A stretch of DNA of 64,000 bases from Aquatica leii (GCA_035610365.1 CM069434.1:30776238-30840237); one strand, 5' to 3'. Shown: positions 22,480 to 35,843, counted from the first letter of the stretch. A program made the numbers and translations. The notes: generated by a model not told the origin, from the sequence alone.

Positions 22480-24140
22480 AATTGACAAAAAAGCTACACG
22501 CTGTGACATTCTTCGTTTAATTCTGAGTTAAAAGTTTTAATTGTAAAATGACATACGTCATCACGAGGTTTTCGAAGTTCGGGCTAAAATGTAAATAAAG
22601 ATTTACAGTTTTGGCTTGGTTTTTAAAAACTTGGCTTGAAAACAAGCCAAACTTTTAAAAAATCAAGTATAGCTTTTAAATCCTCAAGTCAAGCTTTTAA
22701 AAAATCAAGGTTTCAAATTTTTAATAAATTTTCAAATCCTTGAGAATCATATTATCTTAATGAAAAATTTATACCTCAAAATAAAATTTATCAAAAGCAA
22801 TTTGCACAAATCTCTTTAGCAGACAGCGTCAATTAAAAAAACTAAAACAGAAAATAAGTTGTCGTACTGAGTTCTAAGAAAACTAAATTTAGAATTTATA
22901 CTTGCATTGCAACGTTTTTTGTTGATTTAGGTAAAGCCTTGTTTTTGTTACAACCGCAGATTTTTTAAGTTGGGTCAGTGTCATTACGAAACAATACAAA
23001 TTGGTATCTGCTGTAGTTATTTTAATAATTTCTTTTGTAGATGACGGAAAATCAAGAACAGTAAAAAACGCAATACGTAAAGACGTTTTAAATGACAGGT
23101 CTTACTGCATTTACCACAATAGTTACAAACAACATTCAATTTTCACTTATTTAAATAGACATAATTTGTTGGAAAACTAATGACAAATACAGTGCTCGCC
23201 GCTTATTGGAATCACGGATAATAATGTAAGTCAGGTAACGTTATCACTTTATTAAAAAAATTATCGGACGAATTTTCTTCTCGGGTTTGCTCTATACATT
23301 AACAATAATCTATTTTGGATAAATCTTTTTGGTGAATTTTTACAATACGCTTGTTAAGAGTAAGAAATTTTATCATTATTTTGTATATTTAGCTTTATTT
23401 TTGCAGTGTTATTTAATTATTCAAGTATTTTGAAGGCATGTGGCTTCGTAGAATAACAACTTTACTTTACTAAGTCTTATGTGATAACGTTATTTTGTAT
23501 TTATTTTTATCTTTAGTGTTAGCAAATTACTGGGACGAAATTTGTAGTTCTTAGAACTGTGAATTATACATTATAACGTTATTTTTGTTTTCTTTTTATT
23601 AATGGTGCCAACAAACTATTTAATACTACAGAACCCTAATTCTCGATTTTTTTAAACTCAAAATTTGTAATTTTTTTAAACGTTTTATGAAATTTTTTTT
23701 GTTTGTTTTGGTATGATATGATTTCATCTTCTAAGTTAACAACCTGTTTATCTTTGTCTTATCTTATCTTATCTTTGTAACCAATAAACTTTTAATTGTT
23801 TTTTTTTCGGATATTGTTATTATTCCGTTATTGTTATCAAAAACAACAAATTTTTATCAAGCGGTGGAAAAGCAAGAAAAAGTTTAAAAATGCTTGAAAG
23901 CTGGATAAAGCTTTCAAAAGCTTGAAAACCAAGTCAAGCATGTATCCACAAACATCAAGCCAAGTCAAACTTTAATTTTTTTAAAAAATAGTCGCTGACT
24001 AGTTTACAATGTTGCGAAATGTATGTTATCTTTAAGTGGTTCCTGAAGACAAACGAAACAAAATACGTCAATTTAACATTAAGATTTTTGATTCAAAATT
24101 GAACGAAGTATGTCACAGCGTGTAGCTTTTTTGTCAAATT
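22480..24140. mobile_element. Non-autonomous DNA element with long terminal inverted repeats
   Basis: About 80 bp at the left end (from ATTGACAAAAAAGCTACACG) is matched in inverted orientation by 24061-24140 (ending CGTGTAGCTTTTTTGTCAAA). Weaker inverted similarity continues inward through repeated GGCTTG/CAAGCC motifs (22610-22710 and 23880-23975), giving arms of roughly 200 bp. A 9-bp inverted pair CACAGCGTG/CACGCTGTG sits at the left end (22468-22507). No transposase is recognisable. A second element starting at 23190 is nested inside. Confidence 0.6.
23190..23600 (+). mobile_element. pogo/Tigger-like element copy, nested
   Basis: Starts TA-CAGTGCTCGCCGCTTATTGG and matches the better-preserved copy at 54374-55042 (opposite strand) through CACTTTATTAA and later through AGAATAACAACTT and TTATGTGATAACGTTATTT. 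The TA before CAGTG fits the Tc1/mariner/pogo target. The other terminus is not clear, so the end given here is approximate. Confidence 0.5.
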
Positions 24141-26050
24141 ATACATCCATATATATCTTTTTTCTGTTGTAGTGCGTTTTTGAGACTTGTATCAACATCT
24201 AAACAAACTAAGTGACGCAATAAATTAATTTATAAACAATTAATTTTAAGTTAAGTTCGCAACAATATAAAATGTAGATATTACTTACTTTGCAAATGTG
24301 GTTGTTTTTGTTATTTTGTTTAATCCCTGACTTTATATTTACAGTGTTATTTTTTGTGTATTTAGAATAAACAGCAAATTAATTAACACAGGTAATACGA
24401 TAACAACATTCTAACTTTATTTTTGTGTCAACATTATTATTATGCATTTTTAAAAAGTATATTAAAGCATTATTTAACTAAATTCAAAATTTTAAATAAA
24501 TTATATTAGTTAAATATTATTAACGTTTGTCAACATTTTTAGTATAGTAGCAATAAAATTATTATTGATAACACTAAAACAGTATTACTAATAGTTTAAA
24601 AATTTATGTATTGACGTGTGTATAAAATATAATGTTATTTATATTAAATAATAACTAGGTTTCTTCTTAAACATAAAACTACTGCTATTAGTTTTCTATA
24701 CAAGAAGCACATTGTTTGCGTTTTTTTTTCTAATTTTCTAAAAAATTGTTTTTGTTAGATCAAATATATGATAATGTATGTTTTTTTCATGTTATCATGT
24801 TAAAAAATACTTAGATAACTATCTAAAAATGCTGAAACTACATTTTTAAAATTTTTACATAATATATTTTTTTTTCTAGAACATTTAATACAATGAAACA
24901 AATATCGTTTTTTTTTCATAAATTAATTTTGATTTTTGTTTAAATTTGTTTTAATAAATACTTGTTATACAAACCTTGATAGAAAATAGTTGTTAATGGC
25001 GAATATCTGCAAAAAAATAAACACATTGTAATAAGTAAGGTAACGGATAAAACAACAAACATTAAACATTTTTAATCTCTTTTGCGGTTATTAATACACC
25101 ATTAAGTGCTATTACGTCAAACTTTTATTGTATATTTTTTTATTAACGTATTAATATAACTATAATGTTTAAGTATTGTATGAAATCATAAACTTTTATA
25201 TGACGTAAATCTACTTTTTTATTTCATCTATAAAAGTAAAAGCAGTAATACGTTTCTAAATTTATCTAAAAGTTTTCACATATAAAAGCTTAGCAATCAC
25301 GTTGAAGCTTTATTTCTTTTGACAAACTTTATAAAGTACATCTATTGCACTTAACCGAATTAAAACAGCTTGTTCTATCATACAAAAAATTATAAAACAT
25401 TACACATGTACTAAGTTAATTAATTGGGTTATTTTCAAGTAATAACATTACAATAAAGTACCAATGCCAGTATTTATTAAAAACAGAAATACTGCTCACT
25501 AGTAATACTATTATAAACAAATTAATGTAAATATTAAGATTTTGTAAATGTAGAATGACATATTTAGTTAATTAAAATTTATCTAAAAATATTGTTTAAC
25601 CGTTTATTATACATATTTAAAAAAAAATTATTTTAATTAAAATTAATTTAAAACAAAAGTTTTTTTTAAATATAGAAATTAAAATATAAACAAAAATGTA
25701 ATTTCATACACTGTAGCGTGTTTATAATAAAATATAAATTTTGGTGTAGGTAGTAGACTTTATTTATGTACATTTTCAACTGCAGAAAAATACTTTGCAA
25801 TGAAAAATATTAGTTTACTCAAAAGTTTTATTTCTAACACGACTAATCAAAAATAGCTAAATATTTATACATTATTTGATTGGTTTAATAAGAATAAATA
25901 AATATAAAGTTAAATTTTGCAAAACAAAAATATTTACACTATTATAAGTAAACGTAACTAATTACATCAAACAATATTAAAAAAAACAACTTACATTAAT
26001 TTATATAATACAATCAATAGATATTTACTGTCCGTATTTTTTATTTAACT
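24141..26050. other. AT-rich gene-free stretch
   Basis: Very AT-rich, with no supported feature. Confidence 0.6.
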
Positions 26051-26059
26051 AGACTAACA

Positions 26060-26560
26060 ACGTTATTAGATCTAAGTTGACATTTAAGAACCTTACTAGC
26101 ACTCGTTTTTCACTAATAATATTTTGCCAACCAATGGTTTTTTCAAGTAAGTCGGTCTCCATTAGTTGAAGAGCGCGAACGTAGCCTTCCGAAAAATTTC
26201 CATCACTTCGTATTTCTCTAACGAATGAAAGGGAATTTTTTCACCGTCCATCTTTAAGACACTTTATATCCAAATGGAACCCATACTTCTTTATAACCTC
26301 CATTTAGAGGATAACTTGTTTCGTGATATGTCGTACTGTTAGTGGTAATGTCTTCTCTAGTAATTAAACATTTTATCTATTAATCTTGCCCTTGAGATAA
26401 ATGTTGTGCAATTGCTCCATAAGCGTAGCCATTGGAATGGTAATTTTCGGTGCATGACTAGATGTAAAGTTCTTGCTATAAGAGAAGAGCCCTACGTCAT
26501 CATCGTATTCCACTGATCTCTATTCGTATTCATATGAATCAAGATTAACGCACTAGTCAA
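26060..26560 (-). other. Unidentified GC-richer segment with coding-like pieces
   Basis: Distinctly less AT-rich than its surroundings. On the minus strand three frames contain sensible pieces: VEYDDDVGLFSYSKNF, then NGYAYGAIAQHLSQGQD, then TTYHETSYPLNGGYKEVWVP, then REIRSDGNFSEGYVRALQL. No continuous frame joins them and I recognise no family. It could be a decayed gene, a domesticated or unknown element protein, or several short exons. I do not assign a function. Confidence 0.25.
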
Positions 26561-26897
26561 ATTAAGTGTTAGTTTATTAGTTACAATTAAAAATTTAGTG
26601 TTGGCTATCCTGGTTAGTTGGTACCTATAAGAATTTTAATTTTGCTGTCACAACACGTTTAATCTTCAAAATTAATTTTTGCTTAATTCGAGATTACTAA
26701 TGGTAAAATAAATATTATTAAAAATTACTGCAATTTGCTTATGTTTGATTAATTATATTTATTAAAGTGAAATTTAGATCAGATTTAGACATATGTAGTT
26801 ATTACATTTTTTGTAAAATCCAGTTATTGAAGTAATTTAAAATAAAAAAAACCTTTAAGCACAGTGAAGTAATCTATAATACAAATTAAACGTAATA

Positions 26898-28425
26898 TTA
26901 ATACATAAAACAACGAAATGAGCAACATCTTGAGTAACAATTGGTTTTATAAAAATGTTCAGTTTTAAAAACACTATGAACCTCATTTATTTTAATCATC
27001 ACTACTGAAGATTCCGATGAAGTTGAATCGTTTAAACCAACATTAATTATTAAAGGTTCCACTGTAATGTCTAAAAACTTTTCTCGATTATACCACTCTT
27101 GTATTAGTTTTTCTGTATGAATCACACACTTTTCCCATACTTCGGAAGTACATTGTTGTAGTGCTTCGTTCCACATTGAAATTATTTTTTCATCTCCATA
27201 CCCATCCCTACCAATGTGCTTATTGTAATATGACTTTGTATGGGACCATATTAGTTCGATTGGATTAAACTCGCAATGATAGGGTAGTAATCGTAGCACT
27301 TCATGTCCGTGTTGTTGTAACAGTTCGTCCACTTCATATTTCTTTTCTTTCTTGTGCTGTTTAGCTATGTCAAGTAATTCACTTTTGAACATGTTAGCAT
27401 CATACGAAATATTGTTTTTGTTTAGCCAAGAAATTAAATCAGAGTTGTTCCAACTTGACGAAAGCATTTTTTCTAGTAACATGGAATGATATGATGCATT
27501 ATCCAACACTATAATTGATGATTCTTTCAAATTATTAAGTAAACGTTCCACAATCCATTTTTTAAACGTTTCACCATTCACCATCTCCATGATAATCTTC
27601 ATGCTGAGATTTAGATGAAAACAATAACGAAGCATTCTTTACAAATCCAGATTTTGTACCGGCATGTACGACAATAAATCGTTTTCCATCGTAGCCCTCA
27701 GGTTTACGTACACTTTTTAAATTAACATCTTGCCACGATCTCCCCATACTTCCTTTAGCAAATATCCAAGTTTCATCCATAAAAACTACTTCACGTTTAA
27801 ATTCTGAGTTTAGATTTTCTATGTAACGTTTTAGAAATTTAATCCTCATAAGGGCTATACGTGAAGTCTCCATTAAGGATCTACGGTGATCGTCTTTCTT
27901 GAATTTAAAACCAATTTCATGCAGAGTTCTATTTAAAGTGCGATCACTTAACAAAACATGTTTATGTTTGAGTTCGCTGTTTAGGGAATTCACAGTCACA
28001 TGTTGTTCTAGAAAAAGTTAGTTTTTAGAAAGATTATGAAGGTTTCTTTCATCGGAACTAACTGTTGTGTACATCGTATACAACGTGTTTCTTATAGTCA
28101 TTTTTGAAGATTCCGGCAAGTCTACAGTTTTTGACTTCCTTCGTGACCTTTTCTTTCCAGGACTTGATAACACTGGATTTAATTTGTGTTCAGACTTTAT
28201 CCGCTTAACAGAAGCTAAGCTTACGCCCAATGCAGTTGAAACTCTCTGTAAATAATTTATTGTAATGCAAGTTAATCATTTCTTTCTTTAGCTTACCTCT
28301 TGAACAGACGTTAATGGGATCAAAAGACCCCCATTATACTTTTCTTGTTGAAAGTATGCAAGTAAATTAACCACCATTTGGCGAGACTGAGAGCGTAATG
28401 TTTTACCTTGTATAAAACCCGACAT
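26898..28425 (-). pseudogene. Sailor-like (DD82E) IS630-Tc1-mariner transposase with introns
   Basis: A DDE transposase with helix-turn-helix N terminus. Exon 1 (28425-28297) starts ATG and encodes MSGFIQGKTLRSQSRQMVVN and 23 more residues. It is joined in frame across a 51-bp GTAAGC...TTTACAG intron (28296-28246) to RVSTALGVSLASVKRIKSEH, a helix-turn-helix. Further on come the first catalytic Asp in VVFMDETWIFAKG, the second in IIVLDNASYHS, and the Glu in CEFNPIELIWS. I count 81 residues between the second Asp and the Glu, which suits the Sailor (DD82E) family. A TAA near 28022 lies in a second possible intron of 51-55 bp ending CTTTTTCTAG at 28008; with a donor at 28058 the frame is kept. 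A true single-base-type frameshift lies near 27600, at EDYHG/MVNGETF. Otherwise well preserved. No convincing terminal repeats found. Confidence 0.85.
28246..28296 (-). other. 51-bp intron in the Sailor-like transposase
   Basis: Donor GTAAGC at 28296 and acceptor TTATTTACAG ending at 28246 on the minus strand. The codons either side (GAG and AGA) are in phase, and the joined protein runs straight into the helix-turn-helix. Confidence 0.75.
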
Positions 28426-28749
28426 GTTTTTGTTTTAAAAAGAACAGTCTGAAATAAAATAATGCAAAATATTAATAACCAAAGATACAAAACGAAACAA
28501 AAATGACAGCTAACGTTGTTTGACAAAACGTCAACTTGATTGAAGTGAATTGAATAACTTTATTCATAACGCATGCAATCAATCTTCAATCTTTGTTTTA
28601 CACATAGTTTATGTCTTGTTTATATAATAGTCGGTATGTTATTTCTTACATCAGTAGGTAATGTCGTAGGGATCTTCTTTTATGGCAAAAACTTTAGTTA
28701 TCTTTTATCTATTTTACTCAACTATTTTACCGCAGATTAAAGTCGCTAC

Positions 28750-29440
28750 TACTCTTACCTAAAGCATTCGTTGCGCTATTTCCTCAATGTTTTCTTGTTT
28801 TTGTGCGAGTATATCTGCAGCACAATAGATTTCATTGCTGCCTTGGTGCGACGCCTGCTTCGCTGTTTCAAACTTTAAGGCGTGGGTTGAAACTTCATCT
28901 TACGTCTTAGGTCAAACTAGCCGTAAAGTCAACTGCGTTTCGTTGTCTTAAAGTTTGTCTACAAAATTTTGTATGGCCAAGTGTTCCAGAAAACTATTTG
29001 GCGCCGTGGAATACGCAAGCCTTGACAGTCTAACGATGTTAGCTTGTTGCTCTAACCATTAGCTGTAACTGCGGCTTCAAACTGCTTGTAATATGATGAC
29101 CAAATAACTTTTCTATCAAAATTTGAAGATACAACTTCAAATTTATGAGTGGTTTCTTTTCCATGTTTTATTAGTAACTTTTTATGCAAATTTTATTCTT
29201 TCGCTTAATTTTTTTTCAAATTTATCGCTCAGTTTTTTTCTTAAATTTAAAGTACATGCTTACGTTTCTTTGTGAACAGCTTTAGTTTAGTTTTCAACTC
29301 CAACCTGTAGTTTTGCAAAGTTGTTGCAAAATGAACTTATAGTACCTTTTATTTTTAAATTTCCTACTTTTAGTTCTCTTTTTAGATACGCAACTTTTAA
29401 ATCACAAAGTTCTTTTGTCGCAATTATTCTTTTACTTATT
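28750..29440 (-). mobile_element. Ty3/Gypsy gag fossil
   Basis: Minus-strand translation includes SNFDRKVIWSSYYKQFEAAV, typical of the start of the gag capsid region in arthropod Ty3/Gypsy elements. Further on is LKFETAKQASHQGSNEIYCA, the form seen at the end of that region. The element is broken and partial, with several breaks; no LTR or pol was identified beside it. Confidence 0.65.
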
Positions 29441-31440
29441 ATTTACTTTTTACACTAAATATAAGGAACGATTAATTTTTTATTATTAAATAACTAGTTA
29501 TACGCACTGATAAAAGAAAAGGTTTAATAAACTAAGTTCATAGACACACACGAACTGGGAGCTAATCAGTTTTTTGTTTATTTACCTGATGTCGCCGGTT
29601 TTAACTACCGCACCTCTGTATCAACAATGTAACAGTTTATTACATCCAAATACTTTTGGAACGTTTCAATACAAAGGGTAAGTCTAACGTATAATTTTTC
29701 TATTGAATTCAACATTTTTAGTGATTTCAAAAGGTTACGCAATATTTAGACAAAAGAATTTATTTTGAAGGCTGTTGTTGTAAATGCAGCGTGAGTACAG
29801 CAAGTCATTTAAAAAACCATTCTAATTATTTATATTTAGGGTCTTTTTATTTTCTGGTATTTCGTTTTTATTCTGGATCTTTTACTTTGGTTTTGTCGTT
29901 TAATTAATGGATTATCAGTTATTGAAGTTTATTATACACTGGTTTTATTCCTGTTGAAAAATTTTATCACGTTAACCAAGATGTGCTAAAAATAGAAGAT
30001 ATCCGATGTCATATTAATTGTGGTGAATCAACTGGAATTAAGTTACTGGATTTTATATTCAAATAATTAAATTGTGTTATTAAAACTTTTCATTCGATAA
30101 CAAATTAACCGTTTACTATTTTTGCATTTAATATCAATTAATAATTAGATGTAACATTTTACGCTTTTTATTCATCACCAATTTAAAGGTGATTGGCGCC
30201 CTAGTAATTTATTTTAAATCCTGTTTTATTTCTAATATGTTTAATTCAAATATTGTTCTTTGTTCTCTAATGTAAATAGTATATTAAGTTATAGTTAATA
30301 AATTAACGGAGTTCACGTCTTTGTATTTATTTCCATTCAAGCCCACCCCCAGAAGTCTGTGCTTACGATTGCTGCCGTGGTCAAATTGTTATTTTTACTT
30401 TTTATTATACGTTCCTTATTCCGGAATAATTTTTTATTTACAAATTAAATTAAAATTTTCCGATCTTAAACATAATAACATTGGTTGCAGCTATTTCTTA
30501 TCACAAGGCGTAGTCGAGTTTACTTTTAATTTTGTTTATTCGGTTAAGAAGTTTATTTTATTTTACGTAACTTTTCAGTACGTTTTCGTTATAGGAACTC
30601 TTTATATGTAATTTACTTTATTTTTAAATATCTGTTATAAATAAAAACAATACATACAAACAAGGTACAAAGAAGCTGATTATCGGAAAACCATAGAAGG
30701 TTTTGTTTAAAAATTTTTTTGCAAATACCCATGTTTTTAAAAATAAAGAAAGCAATGGCAGTCTGATGATATGCGCAAAACAATTGAAACAATTAAAAGT
30801 CAAAGCTTAAGCTATTTGTTGACTTTGTAAAACTGTTGGATTTTAAAGTAAAAAAGTCAACAGTTTTTTAAAACGAAACTCAAGATTTTATTTATTTTAA
30901 ACAACTTAAAACTCAACACCTTATTCTCTTACACCTGCGTATTACACCTTACTTAATCTACTAAAACACATTATAAAAATAACTAAAGACCTCTATGAAA
31001 ATGATCCGATATTTAATTTGGGTTTTTGCAATCTAACAAAAATTACTTTGAACAGAATAACATCAAAATTAGTAAAAAACTTGTAAACTATTTGTTTTCT
31101 ATAATTCAGAAGCATTTTGGTTTAACTCAAAAAATTCTTGTGGATTGTGTAATCTAAACATTTTGTTATTGTTTTAAAAAATGACAAATGACAAATAAAT
31201 GCATTAACTTCGACCAAGCGAAGCTCTCTGGTGACAGCAGTTTAGTAAAAATGCTGCAGATGGGTTTCTGCCACCTATAATTATTTCTCTCCAAAAAAAA
31301 TTCAAACAAGAAAAGTGCTCTTTCAGATGCATTTGTTCGCATTTTAAGCTAGATCCAAACGGTTTTGTTTACTAAACGATTTGAGCATTTTTTAGAAAGA
31401 ACAAAACTCATTAAATGCACTAATTATTATTGTAAAAGTA
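29441..31440. other. Mostly AT-rich, no supported gene
   Basis: Slightly GC-richer pieces occur near 29590-29700 and 30290-30400 and could be LTR scraps, but I cannot pair them with another copy. The open frame at 30321-30611 is not recognisable. Confidence 0.45.
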
Positions 31441-31830
31441 AAAGCATATGTTAAATAGATTGTCGACTAACCTATATGACTAGTTTCCGTCGCAGATGCT
31501 CGTGAGTCGGATTGTAGGTATCTAATTTATTCGAGTGAGTCGGTGCGCTACGCCACTATCTCTGGCGGGTAGAAAAACAAATTTAGAAATCAACGAAAGT
31601 CTTGGCTAGAGAGAGGAAATACCCCAAAACCCCATTTTGGACTAACATTTATGAACAGCTGATAAACAGAAAAGAGAGACATTCAGATATCAACGTAAAG
31701 TTCCGATTAAAAATTAGTCGTGGGTACATCTTACCTTACAATTACTGGTTACACAGTTTTGATATCACTGAATATTCTGTAAACAGCGCATACATTTGAT
31801 AGTCCTATAATATAATGTACCAAAAAAAAC
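31441..31830. other. GC-richer segment of unknown nature
   Basis: Contains repeated GAGTCGG motifs (31505-31545) and a plus-strand frame at 31602-31799 (begins ARERKYPKTPFWTNIYEQL) that I do not recognise. It may belong to the downstream side of the neighbouring BEL/Pao element. Confidence 0.3.
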
Positions 31831-31839
31831 TTTAACTGA

Positions 31840-32456
31840 CAGCAAACTCCGTCAGGTTCTACGCCAACGTCGCCGTGGTGGCATGCATCCACGCGTGTCC
31901 TCATTCGACATTAATTTGAAACTAATAAATACCTTAAGGTGCAATATTATTTAGAAAGATATCTTCTTGTGTTTAGAGAACACACCGTTTCAATAGATCG
32001 AGTAATTAACAACTCTAATAGCAAAATCTCCGTAATTAGACAAACGTGGGACTATCAAACAGGAACTAAAAGAAACAAAAAAATTGCAAACCGGAACCAC
32101 GCGTAAAAAGCTTAATCGCTAACTTTAATGCGAGCTCCGAACAGACAACCGGAAAATATTCTTTCGTCGCCGCTTTATTTATTTATTTGTGTGCATCGAT
32201 GTTGGATTCTCACAGCTTCAGAAATTCGGCCTCTGGTAAGCAATCAAACACCAGACAAAATATTATTTATAGTTATTGTTGGTTAATAATTTGCTGGTTT
32301 AAATTAGTAGACTGTAATTTTCGTTGCTTTTCCGTTACTTACTGTTACTTTAAAAACTACCTGTTTTGTACAAATACAGGTTTAAAACTAAAATTCAAAG
32401 AACTGGTCTTAACACACCGCTTTGAAATACATACGTTAGAATTTCAACACATAAAT
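31840..32456 (-). repeat. Probable 3' LTR of the BEL/Pao element
   Basis: Lies directly after the integrase end on the minus strand. It is less AT-rich than its surroundings and has an AATAAA cluster followed by a GC-rich segment near 32160-32190. The boundaries are inferred, and no second LTR copy was found in the window. Confidence 0.35.
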
Positions 32457-32489
32457 GTTATTCACTTAATTTCTACCCGATTGCTAATT

Positions 32490-35400
32490 ACTAGTTTCTA
32501 TTGGCAACGCACAAACTTTACTCACTGCACGTTTGACCACTGTATTCTGTAAGCGTACCATGACTACTTCCACTACATTGTCGTCTCCAGGATGTGCAGC
32601 TTCTATCCGCCTCAGCTTCTAGCATAACGCTGGTACATTTTCCACCTTTAGAATAACAAGTGAACTAATCTTTAGTAAGTTACTGCTGTTGGTTTTCTAT
32701 TTGGTTCTCGATTGCAACGCGGAAATATATTCCTTGTGGCACCTTTCTCAAAAATGTTGAATTATTTGCGGTCGTCGTTCGTACTCTTTTAATAACCCCT
32801 TGTTTATCGCTGTAAGATTGTTTTCAGACAACGCCACTAGCAGTTTTCAAATTGAAAGTGAGCCGAAGTCAAAGCATTGTAATCAGATAGATCGGAATAC
32901 AATGGGGTTAAACGGCGTGAGTTTAATATACCTTCTATTTGTGTTAAAATAGTCATATATTCTTCATACGTTAAATAAGAATTTCCAATTACTCTAGTGA
33001 AATGAAATTTAGCGCTTTTTATACCGGCCTCCCATAATCCACCAAAGTTAAGAGCCTTTTGAAGAATTATATGCAAAGTATCAATTTTTTTTATTAAATT
33101 ATCTTGAATATAATTAAACGATTAGACGAATTGGATATTTTTTATCATAATTGTAATTAGATTTATTTATTCTACCCCCTACGCGAATAATACCTTGTTT
33201 AGCCACAAAATGATTTAGAGACAATATATTACTTTTGGTACTTAATTGTTTCCCATTAGCTAAAAAACAGTATTCTTTAAAAATGATTGTTTTTGCGCAA
33301 TTTTAATTAATGGTTCAATAACTTTTTGTAATTCAGTTGTAGTCAAATTATTTAAATTTCGTTGGTCAGGTTGTAATTTACAATTGTTAATAAATCTAAG
33401 ACAGTAAGAAACTATTCGCTGCAATTTAGTTAATGACAAGTGTCCGTCTATGAGATTAAAGTTTTGGGCTATTGTGTTTAAATATGTAACACGTTCTTCT
33501 AATAATTGGCAATTAATATTGTTAAACTTTTTAGGTAAATTACGATTAAATTTATCGTTATTTAAAAAACTGGGACAGTGCCATCACAATAAATTGTTGC
33601 GTAACTTGTTTGCAGTTACTCCCCTAGATAACGCATATGCAGGATTTTTCTTTGTATTTATATGGTACCATTGCGTTGAATTAGTTAGATTCTGAATTTT
33701 ACTAACGCGGTTAGCAACAAAGGTTTTCCAACAACTTGAATCATCTTGTATCCAATGCAAAACGATAGTTAAATCTTTCCAATAGTAAAATTTGCTTCCG
33801 TTTAGAGATGTTTTAATGTTATTTACAAGATTGACTAATAGCAATGCTGCGCATAATTCTAATATAAGCAACGTAACCTTCTTTAAAGGCGTCACGCGTG
33901 ATTAAACACAAACTAAATTGACATAATTTACTTGATTGTAGCTCGATCTTAAATATACGCAAGCACCGTATGCCTTTACAGATGCAATCGAAAACCCGTG
34001 TAACTCAATTAAATTTGCAACTACAAATCTGCCTGTATCGGCGCGTCGATGATTTTTATTAAAATGCATTTTGCAATATTGATCATTTTCAGATAGTACA
34101 CCATTTGAATATGTACATTCTTCTGCTTGCCAAAATTTTAATTTTTAATGGAATTGTTTACAGTACTGCTTTTACAATTGACTGGCATGTTGTGTACAGA
34201 ATGTTGTAAAATGCTTCCGGTGACAACCCAACCTACATTTTTTTTTTGTAGAAATAAGTTGTTCATTTGTAGTTTAATTTGATCTGATAATAAAATATTT
34301 CAGAACAATTTCGCTCCTAACAACGTATTTATTGTTTAACTAACATTAAAATTTGGATCCGCTAACTTTACGTAAGACGGAAGATTGATTTTCGAAACTT
34401 AAAAGGATTTCATTGATAAATCATTAGTAATTTTTTCTAAAACTAGACATTAAATGTTTGCGTTATAATTGGCTTCGATTGATTCGATAAATAATTGCGT
34501 TTTATATTGAATTTTAGACAGTGTGTCTCCTACTCCTTGAACAACAAAGTTTATTTTATGTTTTTCTAATCCTAACTTATTACACATTTTTTGAGTAAAA
34601 TTGCTTTGACTACCACTATCTAACAAAGCTCTACAATAAAACATATTTCTTAACATATCCTTAAATTTAAGAACGACAGTTGCTAGTAAAATTTCATTAT
34701 AGGAATAATTTGTAAAATAAGTACCTGCATTTAGTGTTACATTGTCAAAACTTTCTACCTGTTCTGTAGGATATGTACAATTTTTAAAAGCGTTTATTGT
34801 TTGTTTTTCTAAATAAAGTAAAGTTTTGTGGAGTTTATTACATTTCTTACAAAACGAATGACTACATTTTTGAATAGAATGGTTTTTCCTTAAGCAATTT
34901 ATGCATAACCTAAGCTTCTTAACTTCGTCAATGCGTTTGCTAATAGAAAGTTTTAAAAATGCTTGGCAAAACTAAGCCTTTGGTGGTAACGAACGAATTG
35001 GAATTAATTTTACTATTGTTATGCTTCTTTAAATAATCAAACTTAGTATCAACCTTACGTTCTAATTTATTATATTCTAATTTTTTAAGTAAATCACATT
35101 TGCATTTTAAATATTTATTTATATCTTCCATTGTAGGAAGATCAATAGTTCCCAATCGCGCCTCGTATGTGGATCAAATTTTGAAGTTATAACATAAATT
35201 AAATTGTATCCCAACTGTTTACTGGTTCGCTTAACGAATTTGAAGAACGTAAATTTTTTGTAAATGTATCAAATAATCGTCGTATTTGAACATGAGATTC
35301 TTTGTTTAAAATAGAAAATTCGAAGATAGCCTTTAGCCATTTCATAGTTTACGTTAAATATTTTAATGGATTTTAAAATTTGGCTAGGTTCACCACTTAA

Positions 35401-35843
35401 GGACGATCTTAAATAATAGAACTTTTGAAAGTTTGTAATAGTTTTATTATTATGAATAAGAGCATTAAAAGCATCTCTAAATTCTAACCAAGAGCTATAC
35501 AGACCATCAAAAACCGGTAATTTAATCGCCAGCAATTGCTAAAAGAGTTATTACTTAGTGGCAAATTAGAGCATGAATTGGATAGGGCTGCTTTAATTTT
35601 CCCTACAACATCGTAGTAATTGTTTGAAAAACTATAAACTTGATTGTTATCTAGATCATTGTGGTTATCAGATTTAACTTCATTAAATTTAAATAGCAAT
35701 GGTTGAATATCAATTAAACGCGTTTGTTTGATTGTAGGAACGTCTGAAGTATTCAAATCGATAGCACTGATATACTCTTTTGTTTGATTAATTTGGCAAA
35801 TTAAAGTAGATCGACTCTTTTGTAATTTCTTTAAGGTTGACAT
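32490..35843 (-). mobile_element. BEL/Pao retrotransposon fossil 1
   Basis: Minus-strand parts in order: gag starting at an ATG at 35843 with the DUF1759-type block (KLPVFDGLYSSWLEFRDAFN, IHNNKTITNFQKFYYLRSSL) and PTMEDINKYLKCKCDLL; a protease-like block with the DSGSQSNF motif near 34620; an RNase H-side block (LELCAALLLVNL, FVANRVSKIQNLT) near 33870-33650; and the integrase C-terminal part (GGLWEAGIKSAKFHF, TQIEGILNSRRLTPL) to about 32490. Most of the reverse transcriptase is absent. It is broken in many places and its 5' LTR was not found. Moderately old. Confidence 0.85.

Noticed and set aside
30180-30400. Possible LTR and primer-binding site (TTGGCGCC, nearby AATAAA)
   Set aside because: No second LTR copy, no terminal TG/CA pair and no coding region in the right orientation alongside.
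31490-31580. GC-rich segment whose complement resembles a tRNA/SINE head (GTGGCGTAGCGC)
   Set aside because: No matching B box or folded cloverleaf could be drawn.
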